A stretch of DNA of 64,000 bases from Megaleporinus macrocephalus (Eukaryota; Chordata; Actinopteri; Characiformes; Anostomidae). The DNA lies in contig CM038720.1 of assembly GCA_021613375.1 (NCBI GenBank), forward strand, positions 7,133,462 to 7,197,461, in the 5' to 3' direction. A program made the translations under genes and the position numbers. Under the pieces are notes generated by a model. It saw only the letters and a program-made list of their open reading frames with translations, did no database searches and was not told the origin of the DNA. Below are positions 22,200-33,370 of the stretch, one piece after another (position 1 is the stretch's first letter; each line of letters opens with the position of its first letter).

Positions 22200-22478
22200 C
22201 CTTGACCAGAAGGCGGCCGATGACCTCTGCATTCCCATAGCTGTTCCACACCTCACATACATAGTTGCCGGAGTCGCTGGGCTGCGCTCTTTCGATCAGC
22301 AGGCCGGTCACACTCTGCCGGAAGCGGGTGTCCGGCTCCAGCGGCCTGTTGTCCTTCAGCCAGCGGTACTTCGGCGCAGGGTGCCCTGAAGCTTTGCATG
22401 GCAGCTCGACCCTGTGCGAGGCCATGACCTCCCGCTTCTCAAATCCATCGAGGATCGCGGGTGCAGAGTTTGTGGGGT
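22200..22478 (-). CDS. dscam: DSCAM exon: Ig3
   Basis: A single 279-nt exon encodes the whole third Ig domain, beginning [13 protein letters not shown] and ending IGRLLVK. The disulfide cysteines are in ELPCKASG and NYVCEVWN, and the core tryptophan is in YRWLKDN. These follow DSCAM closely; the tryptophan in CEVWNSYG replaces a serine remembered from mammalian DSCAM. The acceptor ends TTGTAAG, a less usual AAG rather than CAG, behind a good pyrimidine run. The donor is GTATGT. Both ends are phase 1. Ig3 belongs to the N-terminal group of domains (Ig1-4) that forms the horseshoe involved in homophilic contact; that is family knowledge, not seen here. Confidence 0.95.
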
Positions 22479-23555
22479 CTTACAAAAAAGGAGAGAGGAG
22501 ATAAAGTGATTACTCAAAGTAAGGTAGCCAGTAAGTAACCTAGCTGGCCCAGAATGTTTCCCTTATCACTCTGTATGTGGTCAGTCAGCTAAGATATGTC
22601 AGACACCTTCTTTAGTTACAGCACTGGAGCCGTGAGGCTGATGTAGTGCACCACATGCCTACACCATGGACCAAAGGATGCAGCTGAGACAAAAACGTAG
22701 CTGCAACTTTTTGCTCAAGGAGATTAGAAGTTGGTGTGACTAAATTGTAAAGGATCAAGATCTGTTATCCTACTTGTTAGCATCTTGTTAACTTGTCAAC
22801 TTCAGACTGGCCAGTAAACTGGTTCAACTTCTTCCCCAACGTTGAGTTTTATCATAACTGTTATACGGGTGTGCCCAAGTAACATCATTTAGCTGAGTCA
22901 GGAGTGAACATGAAAACTCAGTAGACTCTCCATCACCTCCTGCTGTCTAGACTGTTCCACCTGAAGTCGTCCACTGTATTTTTCAGGCATATAAAGAGAT
23001 ATTAAGGAGTGGCTGGTCTTTTGGGGTTTAGTCTTAGTCTAACTTGAACACTATAGTGCCTGCCGCTCTTCAGTTTTCATCTCATTATCACCTAAAAAGC
23101 AGTCTGACTCGTTCATCTGCATCAAGGCCTGGTGCTCAAAACCTCTTGCCCTGACCATGCTCTAAAAGAGGGTCCGGGACACATGAGTAATGACCTAAGA
23201 AATTTGACAGCTGGCTTTTTGTTACTTCTCGTTCCACCTTATATAGTGCAGCCATTATATCTGGGCACCTGTATACAGCCATCATGGAACTACTGCTCCA
23301 TTTAAGGTGGAATGAAAAATTTGACTAGAAGCTGCCGAATAAGCCAAATTCTTTAGATGGAAACCAGCAGGCGGCGCTGTTTCTGTCTGGCCTGCGAGAC
23401 ATGTGATTGAATTAATTACTGCAATGTATGTTTAACAGTTTATTAGAGTTTTCTTTAACTATTTTGCTTTATAAACATAAGCATGAAAATGGTTGTATTA
23501 TATTGTGACATACGTCTCAGTAGATCTACTACATCGGCGCAAAGGGCAAACGTAC
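22479..23555. other. Intron between Ig2 and Ig3 exons
   Basis: Unique sequence of ordinary composition without tandem repeats or coding pattern. I see nothing to annotate inside it. Confidence 0.6.
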
Positions 23556-23702
23556 CTGGCACGAAGAGACGGGCGCTGTTGCTCTGCCTCGTTTCGGAGG
23601 TGTAGCGATGCCTCGTCATGCAGCGGTAGTTGAACAGCTCGTCCTCCTTCTGCACGTCCAGGATGTACAAGGCTCCCGTGGACGTTATGAGGAATCGAGG
23701 TC
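23556..23702 (-). CDS. dscam: DSCAM exon: second half of Ig2
   Basis: This 147-nt exon encodes about 49 residues, from [14 protein letters not shown] to SARLFVP, matching the C-terminal half of DSCAM Ig2. The conserved second disulfide cysteine is in [10 protein letters not shown]. The first cysteine and core tryptophan belong to a separate upstream exon that is not in the window, so Ig2 is split between two exons, as in other vertebrate DSCAM genes. The acceptor is a pyrimidine tract ending TTTCAG and the donor is GTACGT. The exon starts with two bases of a codon and ends with one, so both flanking introns are phase 1. In arthropod Dscam1 this domain is a cassette array; only one copy is visible here. 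Confidence 0.93.
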
Positions 23703-23729
23703 CTGAAAGACAGAACAACATGCGGGAAA

Positions 23730-24294
23730 ACGTGAAACGAGCCCCCTTAACGAATCTACTGCCTGCGACTCCTCGGGCTGCAAGTCAATGAGCACAAGCT
23801 ACTCCGGATTTAATTTCACCACCGTGTCCCTCTAAATAAATCTGACGTGCCTGCGACTGGAAGATTATAGCCCTAGTTAACAGAAGCTCATTTTCTCTTC
23901 GGCCTCCCCGGGGACCCACTCTGACGGAGCGGAGACGCCGCGATCATACGCAGCTTTGATACGGCCCATGGAACACACTGTATGTGGTAATATCATGCTA
24001 ATTCCTGGGATAACCCAGAACGGGAAGGTCGTCAGCGTTTATGAAGAATAATGTGACCTACAGCGGTCGCGCACTTCGCCCGGCCTCGGGAGGGTACGTC
24101 CGCGTCAGGAATGATTGAATATGCAATTTGGATGAGATCGTCTCCGATACACTGGGCTTAATTCTGCAGGCAGGGCTGAGTTTTGCTGCCTGCCTGCAAT
24201 GAGGGCCCTCGCAGAGTCTGGCACAAAGGTCAGCGTTACCCTTCCTCGGCTTTACACAGTGTCCCTTATCACAGAGTGAACAACACATACATGC
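23730..24294. promoter_or_regulatory. Candidate conserved block upstream of the Ig2 exon
   Basis: Non-repetitive and GC-richer than its surroundings, with CGGCCTCCCCGGGGACC, ACTGGGCTTAATTCTGCAGG and AATGATTGAATATGCAAATT-like words. It ends exactly where the hAT element at 24303 has inserted. Regulatory function is inference from composition and position. Confidence 0.3.
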
Positions 24295-24302
24295 GTATCT
24301 CA

Positions 24303-25503
24303 TAGGGCTGGGCGATAAAACGATAACGATAATTATCGCGAAATAACATTTCCTCAATAGAACTTTAAGACGTAGTCGATAGAAAGTCGATAGAATTAAG
24401 TTTCGTCTGTGTTTTGAGAGACAACACAAACAGCAAATGAGAATGAGAATAGCGCCGCCCCCAAACCAATCAGGTGGCTGAACTGGAGTTCCAGCCACTT
24501 CGTGTTTGGTTGAAGCACACAGCACAGAGTGTAGGCGTAGCGGCAGCTTAACCTTCGCGCTAGTAATAAGTTACTGCAGACACCACAGTCGAGCAGAGAG
24601 AATAAAATAAGAATAAACAACGACAGAAAACGTTAAACTATTACTGAAAGAAACATGTTACATGTGTTAATAATCTATAAATAATCTGCTAAGATAAGAT
24701 AAACAGGTAAACAGGTGCTGTCCTGCTGCTGTGTTGATAAAGCGCTACGGGGTGTTTGACCTTCAAGTGCTGGTGTGTAGCAGCTGTACAGTTGTGTTGT
24801 GCAGAGCTGACAGAGCACCACACTGTTGTGTTTCTGTGTAAAACACTCCCACAACTTTAGATGTAGGTGAGCGATTGTTTGTAGCTGCAGCTTGCGCTCC
24901 GGATAAATCCATGCTTTCAGTGGGCGTGGCCACCTTAGCGACGCATCAACGTCGTTATGGTAATCGACATAATTTCGTAATTGATAAACATAAACATGTA
25001 TACTGTACGAGTTCGAGTGAGAACGCTGAGGCAAAGTTGACTTTATAATCCAAAAACCCGAGAACTTTTTATTCTACCGAAACAGAACCGCTAAACGAAC
25101 TCACCATTTGAGCCGATAGAGAGTCGACTCACCGCTACGAGTCATTTCCTCAGAACTTAAAGGGCCAGCAACAGCCTGCTTAACACAGAGTCTGTGTGTG
25201 AATACTGTTTATACTAATACTGCCCCATATACACAACATTACACAACTGTATTACACACACACATATATATATGTGTGTGTGTGTGTGTGGTTAATACAG
25301 TTGTGTAATGTTCTATAGTACATTTGTCTATTTGTCTGAAAATAAAAAAACAATTTAAGAAAAAAATTAAATTTTGATACCTTCATATCTCACTTAAAGT
25401 AAAAAGGAAATAGTGATTTGATTTATATCGTGATATATATCGATGTCAACTGATATGAAAAAAATTATCGTGATAAGATTTTTTCCCATATCGCCCAGCC
25501 CTA
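24303..25503. mobile_element. hAT-type non-autonomous element, 1201 bp, perfect 8-bp target duplication
   Basis: The ends TAGGGCTGGGCGATA and TATCGCCCAGCCCTA are inverted repeats, flanked by GTATCTCA at 24295-24302 and 25504-25511. The interior has no transposase pattern. It holds a (CA)n-(TA)n-(TG)n palindromic microsatellite near 25254-25290 and many TATCG/CGATA words toward the ends. It lies about 600 bases upstream of the Ig2 exon. Confidence 0.93.
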
Positions 25504-25539
25504 GTATCTCATTATCTCAACTTACTGCTGTATCCAAAA

Positions 25540-25735
25540 GTTTGGGCACACCTGGCCTAATTACACGGCTCTGCACATTCGAAATCAGAGCACACAAAAT
25601 AAAGCACAGACAAGTTAAAGGGCAGTTGTGGGCCAAATGTGACCGGAAGGTCGCAGGTTTGATCCCCCTGACCCTACAGGACACGACTGAAGTGTCCTTA
25701 AGTAAGACATCTAACACCCAACCCCCGACCATATA
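25540..25735 (+). mobile_element. tRNA-derived SINE fragment
   Basis: GGTCGCAGGTTTGATCCCCC is a B-box-like region. The following GTGTCCTTAAGTAAGACATC and TAACACCCAACCCC match the segment after the tRNA head in many teleost SINEs. Confidence 0.6.
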
Positions 25736-25737
25736 GG

Positions 25738-25835
25738 AGCTACACTCACAGACTGTAGTTCATCTGATTCTCTGTATACCTTATTACACTGTTCTTCAAT
25801 GGTCAGGACCCCCACAGGACCACCACAGAGCAGAT
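25738..25835. mobile_element. Dispersed repeat fragment shared with 56560-56650
   Basis: GACTGTAGTTCATCTGATTC, TCAATGGTCAGGACCCCCAC and ACAGGACCACCAC occur in reverse complement at 56560-56650, and more weakly at 51440-51510. Confidence 0.7.
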
Positions 25836-26526
25836 ATCAATAATTTTTTTTGGCTTATATGAAACAGAAAGACCCCAAAAAGAACCACTGACGTAACATT
25901 GAGTGCTGGTTTTAACAGTGTAGCTCCTTCAGTCCGAATGAAGCTGCAGTTGCAGCACATCACCTCCTTTCAGGACGAGCTGTTTACCGAGGCGGTCGAG
26001 GCTGCAGTGTCTGTGTATGTAGCCAAAGACCATAAGTAAACAATTTAGCGGTGAATGAAAAACAGCCGGCGCTAGACGGGCCCAAACGCTGAGGCGAGGC
26101 AGAAGCGAAGACGCTGCTATTGTGCGCTCTGACCCAGTTAAAGACGGCAGACCGTGGATTAGATGTCCTCAAGGCATTTTCAGATTGTGGTCTAAATGCG
26201 GCGCGCGACAAGCAACCATCCGCCCAAGTGGAGGAGCGGTGTGTGTGTTTCTGCACATCAGTGTGTTTTTGTGTAGCGCTTATCAGAACATATAGCTGGA
26301 GCCTGGTTAGCCCAACCAGGGTTCAATGAAGCTCCAGAACAGGATGGACCTATGGAGACCTATTCTCAGGGCTTTTAAACCTGGGGTACTGCTGGGGGTG
26401 GCTGTTATACTATACTGTGGATGTGCATAGGTGGTACATCAGCCACCAGTATTCTCATACTGAAATCGAGTACTTTATTTGAGTATTTAATCATCGCAGG
26501 ACAGAGAAATGAAGAGGCCAACAATT

Positions 26527-26748
26527 CGTCGCTGTCCAAACAAAAGCCAGTGTTTCCAAAAGAGCAACTTTACAGGGGAGGCCAAAAACTGTCTTCACTT
26601 TTAATGCAACACAATTTTTTTCCATGCTAGTTTGGAGCATTTCTATTGGTCCATTTATCATGAAATGTGGTTTCGTCCAAATGATGTGGGAAAATAAAAA
26701 TCAACAGAAATTAAGATACATGTGTTTTTATTTCGACAGTGACGGATT
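26527..26748. mobile_element. MITE of the GTCGCTGTCC family
   Basis: TCGTCGCTGTCCAAACAAAA at the left, ATTTCGACAGTGACGGA at the right, and shared interior (AGCAACTTTACAGGGGAGGC, TCTATTGGTCCATTTATCAT). Compare 8414-8706. Confidence 0.75.
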
Positions 26749-27016
26749 AAGGAGCCTGTTTTTATGCTGTAGTGATTTTTAAATGTTAAATGTTGTCAAA
26801 AATCTAGTTTTGTGAGTTACTTTGCAGCTACGAAGCACAAGTGCCTGTAAAAGGACTTACTGGCCGGCTCTGCAGAACCTATTCACTAACCAGGCTCAGA
26901 GGTGTCAAGTAATAAAGTACAAATACTTTGTTACCTTACTTAAGTAGAAATGTTGGTTATTTATACTTTACTGGAGTAATTATTTTTCAGCTGATGGGTG
27001 CTGGTAGAGCTGGTCG

Positions 27017-27018
<2 letters not shown>

Positions 27019-27089
<71 letters not shown>

Positions 27090-27149
27090 ACGACCGCAGA
27101 GATACTTGAGGATGTATATATATATATATTAACACACACACACATATAC

Positions 27150-27223
<74 letters not shown>
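27019..27223. repeat. (TA)n microsatellites around a short unique island
   Basis: Two long TA runs (27019-27086 and about 27150-27222) flank CACACGACCGCAGAGATACT. That island is repeated at about 27400-27470. Confidence 0.95.
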
Positions 27224-27225
<2 letters not shown>

Positions 27226-27248
27226 GATGCTATAGCTATAGATGCTGG

Positions 27249-27385
27249 TGCTGTAGTAGTGTTTTCTTTACTTCTCGTAGACTTAGGCCTGAACTTAAGA
27301 AGTAGTCTTGTCTAGTCTGATCAACTGCAATTACACTGAACTGCATTAAACTGTGTAATAACTAATACATTCTAATTCTACGTAG
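27249..27385 (+). repeat. Dispersed duplicate, copy 1
   Basis: About 135 bases, from GCTGTAGTAGTGTTTTCTTT to ACATTCTAATTCTA, recur at 28119-28255 in the same orientation with about ten differences. Confidence 0.9.
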
Positions 27386-27462
27386 TCATATATTATATGG
27401 TCTATATCACACGACAGTCATTTATTATATAGTCTATATCACACAACAGCAGAGATACTTGA

Positions 27463-27464
<2 letters not shown>

Positions 27465-27501
<37 letters not shown>

Positions 27502-27519
27502 GGTATATGTGTTTGTGTG

Positions 27520-27597
<78 letters not shown>
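27465..27597. repeat. (TA)n microsatellite with GTGTGTTT island
   Basis: TA runs broken once by GTGGGTATATGTGTTTGTGT. Confidence 0.95.
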
Positions 27598-27598
<1 letters not shown>

Positions 27599-28118
27599 CC
27601 TCTTTGTGGGAGAAGTCCTAGAACTCCTATTCCATCAGGTCAGAACAGGGTTCCCAGAGATTAGAGTGAGCGAGTGAACTGCGCATAAGAATATAAATGT
27701 TCCCGCAGCTCCTTCAATCTCTCACATGCTCCTCCAGACTGAACCCTGGCTGGCACCCTGCTGGGCACCTTAAGTTCAAGAGATATTCAAAGCGCGTATT
27801 TGTTCATGCCGCCTCTGAATGTGGAGCAGTTTCATTAAAGCAGACAGCTTGTCATCTGTGACAAAAGCGAAGAAAAACTCAGGGAGCACATGCACATCAG
27901 ACGCCTGCGCCAGGTATCCGCAGGCACAGGTCCCCCGAGACGCGTTTCAAGAGACAGTTCGTTGAAAAAAAAAAATTAAAGTTACATGATCTTTTTTTTT
28001 TTTTGCTGTAGATTAAACGTAGTACATCAAGACAACCAAGACTGATGCAGGTCTGGCTGCTGCTTCTGTTATTAGTAATGCGATGGAGTACAATGCAAGT
28101 GTGACATGATGCTAAGTG

Positions 28119-28255
28119 GTGCTGTAGTAGCGTTTTCTTTACTTCTCGTAGACTTAGGCCTGAACTTAAGAAATAGTCTTGTCTAGTCTGATAGACTGCA
28201 ATTAGACTGAACTGCATTAAACTGTGTAATAACTAATATATTCTAATTCTAGGTT
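28119..28255 (+). repeat. Dispersed duplicate, copy 2
   Basis: Direct partner of 27249-27385. Both copies precede AT-rich sequence. Confidence 0.9.
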
Positions 28256-28359
28256 CTCATATATTACTTTGGCAGGGCCAGCTAAACAGCTATGGGCTCA
28301 AGCTCATGTAGTCTCAGAGAGTTCGAAAGAAAAAGGGATTTCAGGTTATTTAACGCCGT

Positions 28360-28740
28360 GTTATTTCAGCTTTTGCAGCGTCTCGCAGCTGTGCCGTATG
28401 TTAGAGTGTGAAATGAAAGACTGTAGGGCGGGACTGCGGTTATAGGGGTGGTGACTGAAAAGCACTGCAGGCCGATCTGATCCCTGGAAGTCTCCTGACT
28501 GCGTCCAAGCGGCAGGTTATTGCTCGATTGTTTGCTGTCCTCCTGAAAACCCACAGCGAGCCGGCCTCCACTCGTAAATTATTCAGCACACCCAAGCCTC
28601 ATGCCGTTCCTCCTTGACCCCCCTGGGATTTCTGCTACAATACCCAGTCAGAACTCGCTGCTGCCTCAACGCAGACACTCCTCATCCACATCGTGGACAT
28701 TCAATGTGTAATATTACAGCATGACATGGTTAGTATTTTC
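28360..28740. other. Unique intron block
   Basis: Mixed-composition, non-repetitive sequence (for example CCAAGCCTCATGCCGTTCCT) without coding pattern or transposon ends. Possibly regulatory; no direct evidence. Confidence 0.25.
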
Positions 28741-28905
28741 CTACAATTCTGCTAAATCTGCCACTGATTAAAACTAAAAATGTCACATATTGCTCCTTTA
28801 AACATTCCAACATTAACTACAATTACCAGAGTGCAGAAAAATAACATTTACGTATCATGTCACAGCAGTGTTCATTGAAGTTAGCCCTGGCCTGTTCTTG
28901 TAATA

Positions 28906-29930
28906 CCCTATTGTAACTATAGAGGTGATAGTGAGTTACTTTAATACCACTTTGTACCTGAAGAGGTGATAGTGAGTCACTGTAGTACCACTTTATACCT
29001 GAAGAGGTGTTAGTGAGTCACAGTAATACCATTTTGTACCTGAAGAGGTGATAGTGGGTCACGATAGTACCACTTTATATCTGAAGAGGTGATAGTGAGT
29101 CACTGTAGTACCACTTTATACCTGAAGAGGTGATAGTGAGTCACTGTAGTACCACTTTATACCTGAAGAGGTGATAGTGAGTCACTGTAGTACCACTTTA
29201 TACCTGAAGAGGTGATAGTGAGTCACTGTAGTACCACTTTATATCTGAAGAGGTGATAGTGAGTCACTGTAGTACCACTTTGTAGCTGAAGAGGTGATAG
29301 TGAGTCACTGTAGTACCACTTCGTAGCTGAAGAGGTGTTAGTGAGTCACTGTAGTACCACTTTGTACCTGAAGAGGTGATAATGAGTCACTGTAGTACCA
29401 CTTTGTACCTGAAGAGGTGATAGTGAGTCACTGTAATACCACTTTGTACCTGAAGAGGTGTTAGTGAGTCACTGTAGTACCACTTTGTACCTGAAGATGT
29501 GATAGTGAGTCACTGTAATACCACTTTGTAGCTGAAGAGGTGATAGTGAGTCACTGTAGTATCACTTTGTACCTGAAGAGGTGTTAGTGAGTCACTGTAA
29601 TACCACTTTGTACCTGAAGAGGTGATAGTGAGTGACTGTAGTACCACTTTGTACCTGAAGAGGTGATAGTGAGTCACTGTAATACCACTTTATACCTGAA
29701 GAGGTGATAGTGAGTCACTGTAGTACCACTTTGTACCTGAAGAGGTGTTAGTGAGTCACTGTAATACCACTTTGTACCTGAAGAGGTGATAGTGAGTGAC
29801 TGTAGTACCACTTTGTACCTGAAGAGGTGATAGTGAGTCACTGTAATACCACTTTGTACCTGAAGAGGTGTTAGTGAGTCACTGTAATACCACTTTATAC
29901 CTGAAGAGGTGATAGTGAGTCACTCTGGTT
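28906..29930. repeat. 41-bp minisatellite A, second array, about 25 copies
   Basis: Same unit and orientation as 9285-10290 (GTACCTGAAGAGGTGATAGT, GAGTCACTGTAGTACCACTT, T). Here almost all units carry the ACCACTTT form and there are many GGTGTTAGT variants. It lies in the upstream intron, 18.6 kb from the first array. Confidence 0.97.
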
Positions 29931-30104
29931 CACGCCTGAACTAGAAACACGTAACCTCGACAGTAAAAACGTCGTTATTCGCTATAAATGATTAATTTTC
30001 ACTTATTTGGCTGAACAGTTCTAAAGGTTTCAGCCTGGGGTCCATTGCACCAATAACACAAGGGCTGCCCACGCGCATGCCTGACTATAAATCGGCGCTG
30101 TGAA

Positions 30105-30180
30105 ACACTGATATCGGCCGATGCGATATATATTACAAAATTGCAAATATCGGCGATATATCGGTTGATCTCTACATTAG
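30105..30180. mobile_element. hAT-like TATCGGC fragment
   Basis: CTGATATCGGCCGATGCGAT, GCGATATATCGGTTGATCTC and a terminal TCTCTA resemble the ends of the 34511-35267 family. Confidence 0.45.
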
Positions 30181-30984
30181 AGCATCTGAAAAGTTGGCCG
30201 ACCCACTTTTTCAAACTTTTGCCTACCAAAATAAATGTTTCAGTCTACACCACCGGTCCCAGCCATCCTGTATAAAGCCTTCTCGGAGAAGTGGAGACCG
30301 TTATAGCACCTAAAGCATCAGGCACCTACAGTGGGACGTACAGTGGATCCCACTAAACAACTACACGACTGTAAATAAGAGTCACGCCCGTGTGTGCGCT
30401 CCATCCCCGCTGTCTCTGAGCGGCACTGTTCACAAGTCTCGCTTGAAAACTCCTCTCTGCTTTGAACGCTACTGCGAGAGACGCCGTTGAGCTCAGTCAA
30501 CATCACAACAGGCTCTCAGCCTTAACGGTGTCCCTTCAGGGAGCACACTGTTTAAAACGGTTAATTGGTTTGATGGTGCGTGTGTGCCCTGCGCATGCTT
30601 TCCGTGTGTTTGTGTGGGTGTTCCGCATGCGCATGCTTGTGCGTGTCCGCCTCTGCATTTGTGTGTGTCAGAGAGCTAGTGCGAGAGAGAGAGAGAGCGA
30701 GATGGAGAGACAATGTGTGAGTGTGCTGTACACTAGGGGAACACTGAAGTGTGGTCAATAATAACGATCCTGCGCGCTCCACTACACCAGCCCCAGACCT
30801 GACAGGCCGCCTACAGTATGCAAACTGACAGAGATGTAGAGAAAGCCTTCAATAATAAATGGCAGCAGTTGAGGGGGGGTGGTAGGGGGGCCGGAGAAGG
30901 CAGCATTGCATCTTGCGAGTTCACACAAACAACATACAGAGCTTTGTTTTTATACCATATCAGGACGTTGGGTCATACATGTCC

Positions 30985-31012
30985 CATATATATATATATG
31001 TGTGTATATATA

Positions 31013-31088
<76 letters not shown>
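30985..31088. repeat. (TA)n with TGTGTG interruptions
   Basis: Compound TA/TG microsatellite of about 100 bases. Confidence 0.95.
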
Positions 31089-31090
<2 letters not shown>

Positions 31091-31337
31091 CAGGGTGAAT
31101 CAAAAGGGGAAATGGGGTATCTGAATATCCAATCAAGTAATGGGTAAAGGGGCCAATCTTTTAGGCTATGTCCCAAACATCCAATCTTGAAAGCCGCCAT
31201 ATTGAATCAAGGGCCAGTTCTTCCAATGGGAAGGTGGTCGTGTAGCAAATCAAAGAAGACCAGAATTCTCTCAGAAATCGATTGATGCAATCAGATTTGC
31301 AATATCTCTTGTGGTTCAAATGTTATCAACACAAAAA

Positions 31338-31412
31338 GTTGAGTGTGCTGTCCCTGGTGCTGGACACAGATCTGAAGACGCAGTTCAGCACCAAGGACAG
31401 CACCCTCAACAT
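31338..31412 (+). other. Predicted 27-bp-stem hairpin
   Basis: Left arm GTGCTGTCCCTGGTGCTG and right arm CAGCACCAAGGACAGCAC pair with one mismatch. The pairing extends outward to GTTGAG/CTCAAC with two more mismatches. The loop is about 20 bases. It may be a small inverted-repeat element or a structured RNA. No homologue is recognised. Confidence 0.6.
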
Positions 31413-31429
31413 GTTCAATGTGGTTATTT

Positions 31430-31945
31430 TGCTAATTTTGTATTCATTTTGTTAATATATTGGAAGAAAATAACACATCAAATATAAAATGTGCCGTAAA
31501 CTGTGTACTTTTACTATTTTTGAATTTTTTATATTTTTTCCAATTCATTTAAGTGAATTTCAAATTTCAATTCAATTTCAAATTCTATTTTCTACATTTC
31601 AAAAATGTCGTTTTGCTGTTTATCAGTTTTACAGATGTTTTGCTACAAACTCAGGACATTTTTGTCTTAAAAGTGTTATATGATATAATTTTCACATTTT
31701 CGTGTGAATTTTTTAAAATTAATTTGATTAATATATCAGAGAAAAATAACATAAAATAAAAAATGTGCCATATTTTGTGCACTTTAATATTTTTATGTTT
31801 TTTCCCCCAATTTATTTTGTTAACTTCAAATGTCAATGAAATTTAAATTCTATTTTTTATGTTTAAAAAATGTTCCATTTCAAAATTTATTTGAATAGTA
31901 ATAATTTTTACATATGTTTTTCTACATATTCAGTACATTTTTGTT
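31430..31945 (+). repeat. Diverged tandem duplication of about 270 bases
   Basis: Landmarks recur in order: TTAATATATTGGAAGAAAAT with TTAATATATCAGAGAAAAAT, AAAATGTGCCGTA with AAAATGTGCCATA, and GACATTTTTGTCTT with GTACATTTTTGTTT. AT-rich, non-coding. Confidence 0.75.
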
Positions 31946-32214
31946 TCGAAATTGTACAAACACACACACACGTTTGAATATACAATGTTATGAATTTGTG
32001 CTCTGACGTATGCTGGCTTCTTAAGACGACCTCAATTTTGGGAACGTCTGCATTTTATTGGTTGACTTGTTTGCTGGCGCTGTGCCAGAGAAAATACCAT
32101 AAGAAGCAATGACTCCAATTACAAACGCCTATGTATACGACTGCGGTTTGTGCTGTATGCAGTACGTTCAGATCAAAAACATCTTTAATAAACTTTATGT
32201 TGTGCAGACACGAA

Positions 32215-32650
32215 CTTAGCTAAACAAATTCCTGTCCGGTGGGCGAAGGACCGATCATCACTTTGGCAGCCTCTGGCCGCTGCTCGAGATAATCACTGAT
32301 GGAGATATTAGAGCGCGGCTCAGGGACCCAGCCGGCCTCCGCTATAAGGAAACACTTGCAAATGAGCTCGGTAAGTGAACGCAGTACAATTCCCATATGC
32401 TAATTCGCTCCGCAGCCTAGTTGCGGACCCATTATTAGCTCAAACACCCAGAACACGCGCTTAGACAAGTCCCAAATGGTGCTTGAGGATGTCTGACCTC
32501 GTAACCTCGCTCTGTGGGTGAAGAGCCAGACTTCATTTTCATGAAATTTAAAAGCGCGCACACATTTCCTTCTCGCCTCGGACTGCCGGCCGAGGCTCTG
32601 GGAGAAGTAACGGGGTTTTCCCACGCCAAGCAATAAACAGAGTGGCTTCA
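32215..32650. promoter_or_regulatory. Candidate conserved non-coding block
   Basis: A GC-richer unique stretch between AT-rich repeats, with GGACCCATTATTAGCTCAAA and TTTCATGAAATTTAAAAGCG. No splice-bounded coding pattern in either direction. Regulatory role inferred only from contrast with the surroundings. Confidence 0.3.
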
Positions 32651-33370
32651 CCACAAGTTCATTCATTAGTATACTTCTCTTAAACTAGAAAGAAGTATGC
32701 TTACAGTCTACACTGTATATACTTCTTAATGATATACTAAACACAGCTATACTTAAGTATACTTATATATTTGGCTTTTACTTGTACTTAATTTTTTGAT
32801 TGAGATATACTTATAAGTATAATTGCCATGTACGAAAAGGCATCTAGAACAATATTCGTTGGGAAATTTTGATTATAAAGATTTATAAAGAATACAAATA
32901 TGTTTAATAATCTCGCCAGGCCTCTACTTTAGTCAGTCTGTTAAAAATAAAGCGTATGTATTTCCACCTAGTGGTTCAGATAGGAATTGCAAGGACCTGG
33001 CTGGAGGTTGTTTCAACAAAACGCTAGCTAGAAATGCAGAAATTAAGCTCATTTGTTTAACGCCATCAATCGGCTCTCGGGATCGACTAAATTTGAGAAA
33101 TATCGGCCAATCGCATATTTTGATTAACAGTCGTCCGATACCGATACATAGCCGATCGATCCTTCCATCTCTATTTAAAAGTATACTTTTATAAACTACA
33201 AATTAGTCCAATTTAGTCCCAAGAAGTATTAAAATAGTACATACACAAGTGCACTACTAGTACACTAATATTAGTACAGTAACTCCATAATGTGCACTTG
33301 GGATATACACTTTAACTTAACTTGAGTTTACTTAAATAAACGTATTTTAAGTGTACTTGTTTTTTTAGGG
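32651..33370. mobile_element. AT-rich transposon copy with a nested hAT fragment
   Basis: Outer parts, rich in AGTATACTT/AAGTATACT words, extend from about 32665 to a TTTTTTTAGGG end near 33370. Within it, about 32930-33173 is a reverse-oriented left-end fragment of the 34511-35267 hAT family, ending TCCATCTCTA. So one element has landed in another. Confidence 0.6.

Larger units (their letters stand above)
8846..23702 (-). other. dscam: Partial DSCAM gene: exon block for Ig2 (second half) to Ig8
   Basis: This is the span of eight minus-strand exons of a DSCAM orthologue, the transmembrane Ig/fibronectin receptor used in homophilic neuronal recognition, self-avoidance and synaptic targeting. 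The exons are 23556-23702, 22200-22478, 20706-20981, 20300-20596, 14338-14613, 10622-10900, 10404-10523 and 8846-9025. They total 1854 nt and give one continuous 618-codon reading frame. Introns measure 1077, 1218, 109, 5686, 3437, 98 and 1378 bp. All are phase 1 with GT-AG ends. Signal peptide, Ig1, first half of Ig2, Ig9-10, fibronectin domains, membrane segment and tail lie outside the window. DSCAM is preferred over DSCAML1 because of residues such as [16 protein letters not shown] in Ig8 and YQSQLIVR in Ig7. Teleosts may carry dscama and dscamb; I cannot tell which this is. Confidence 0.95.

Noticed and set aside
8846..23702. Arthropod Dscam1-like hypervariable exon clusters
   Set aside because: Each Ig exon is present once only, with ordinary introns between.
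8846..23702. DSCAML1 as the gene identity
   Set aside because: Diagnostic stretches ([51 protein letters not shown]) fit DSCAM better from memory; a phylogeny would settle it.
26928..27227. Tyr/Ile repeat open frames here and at 27.5, 31.0, 52.7-53.5 kb
   Set aside because: Pure TA microsatellite translation.
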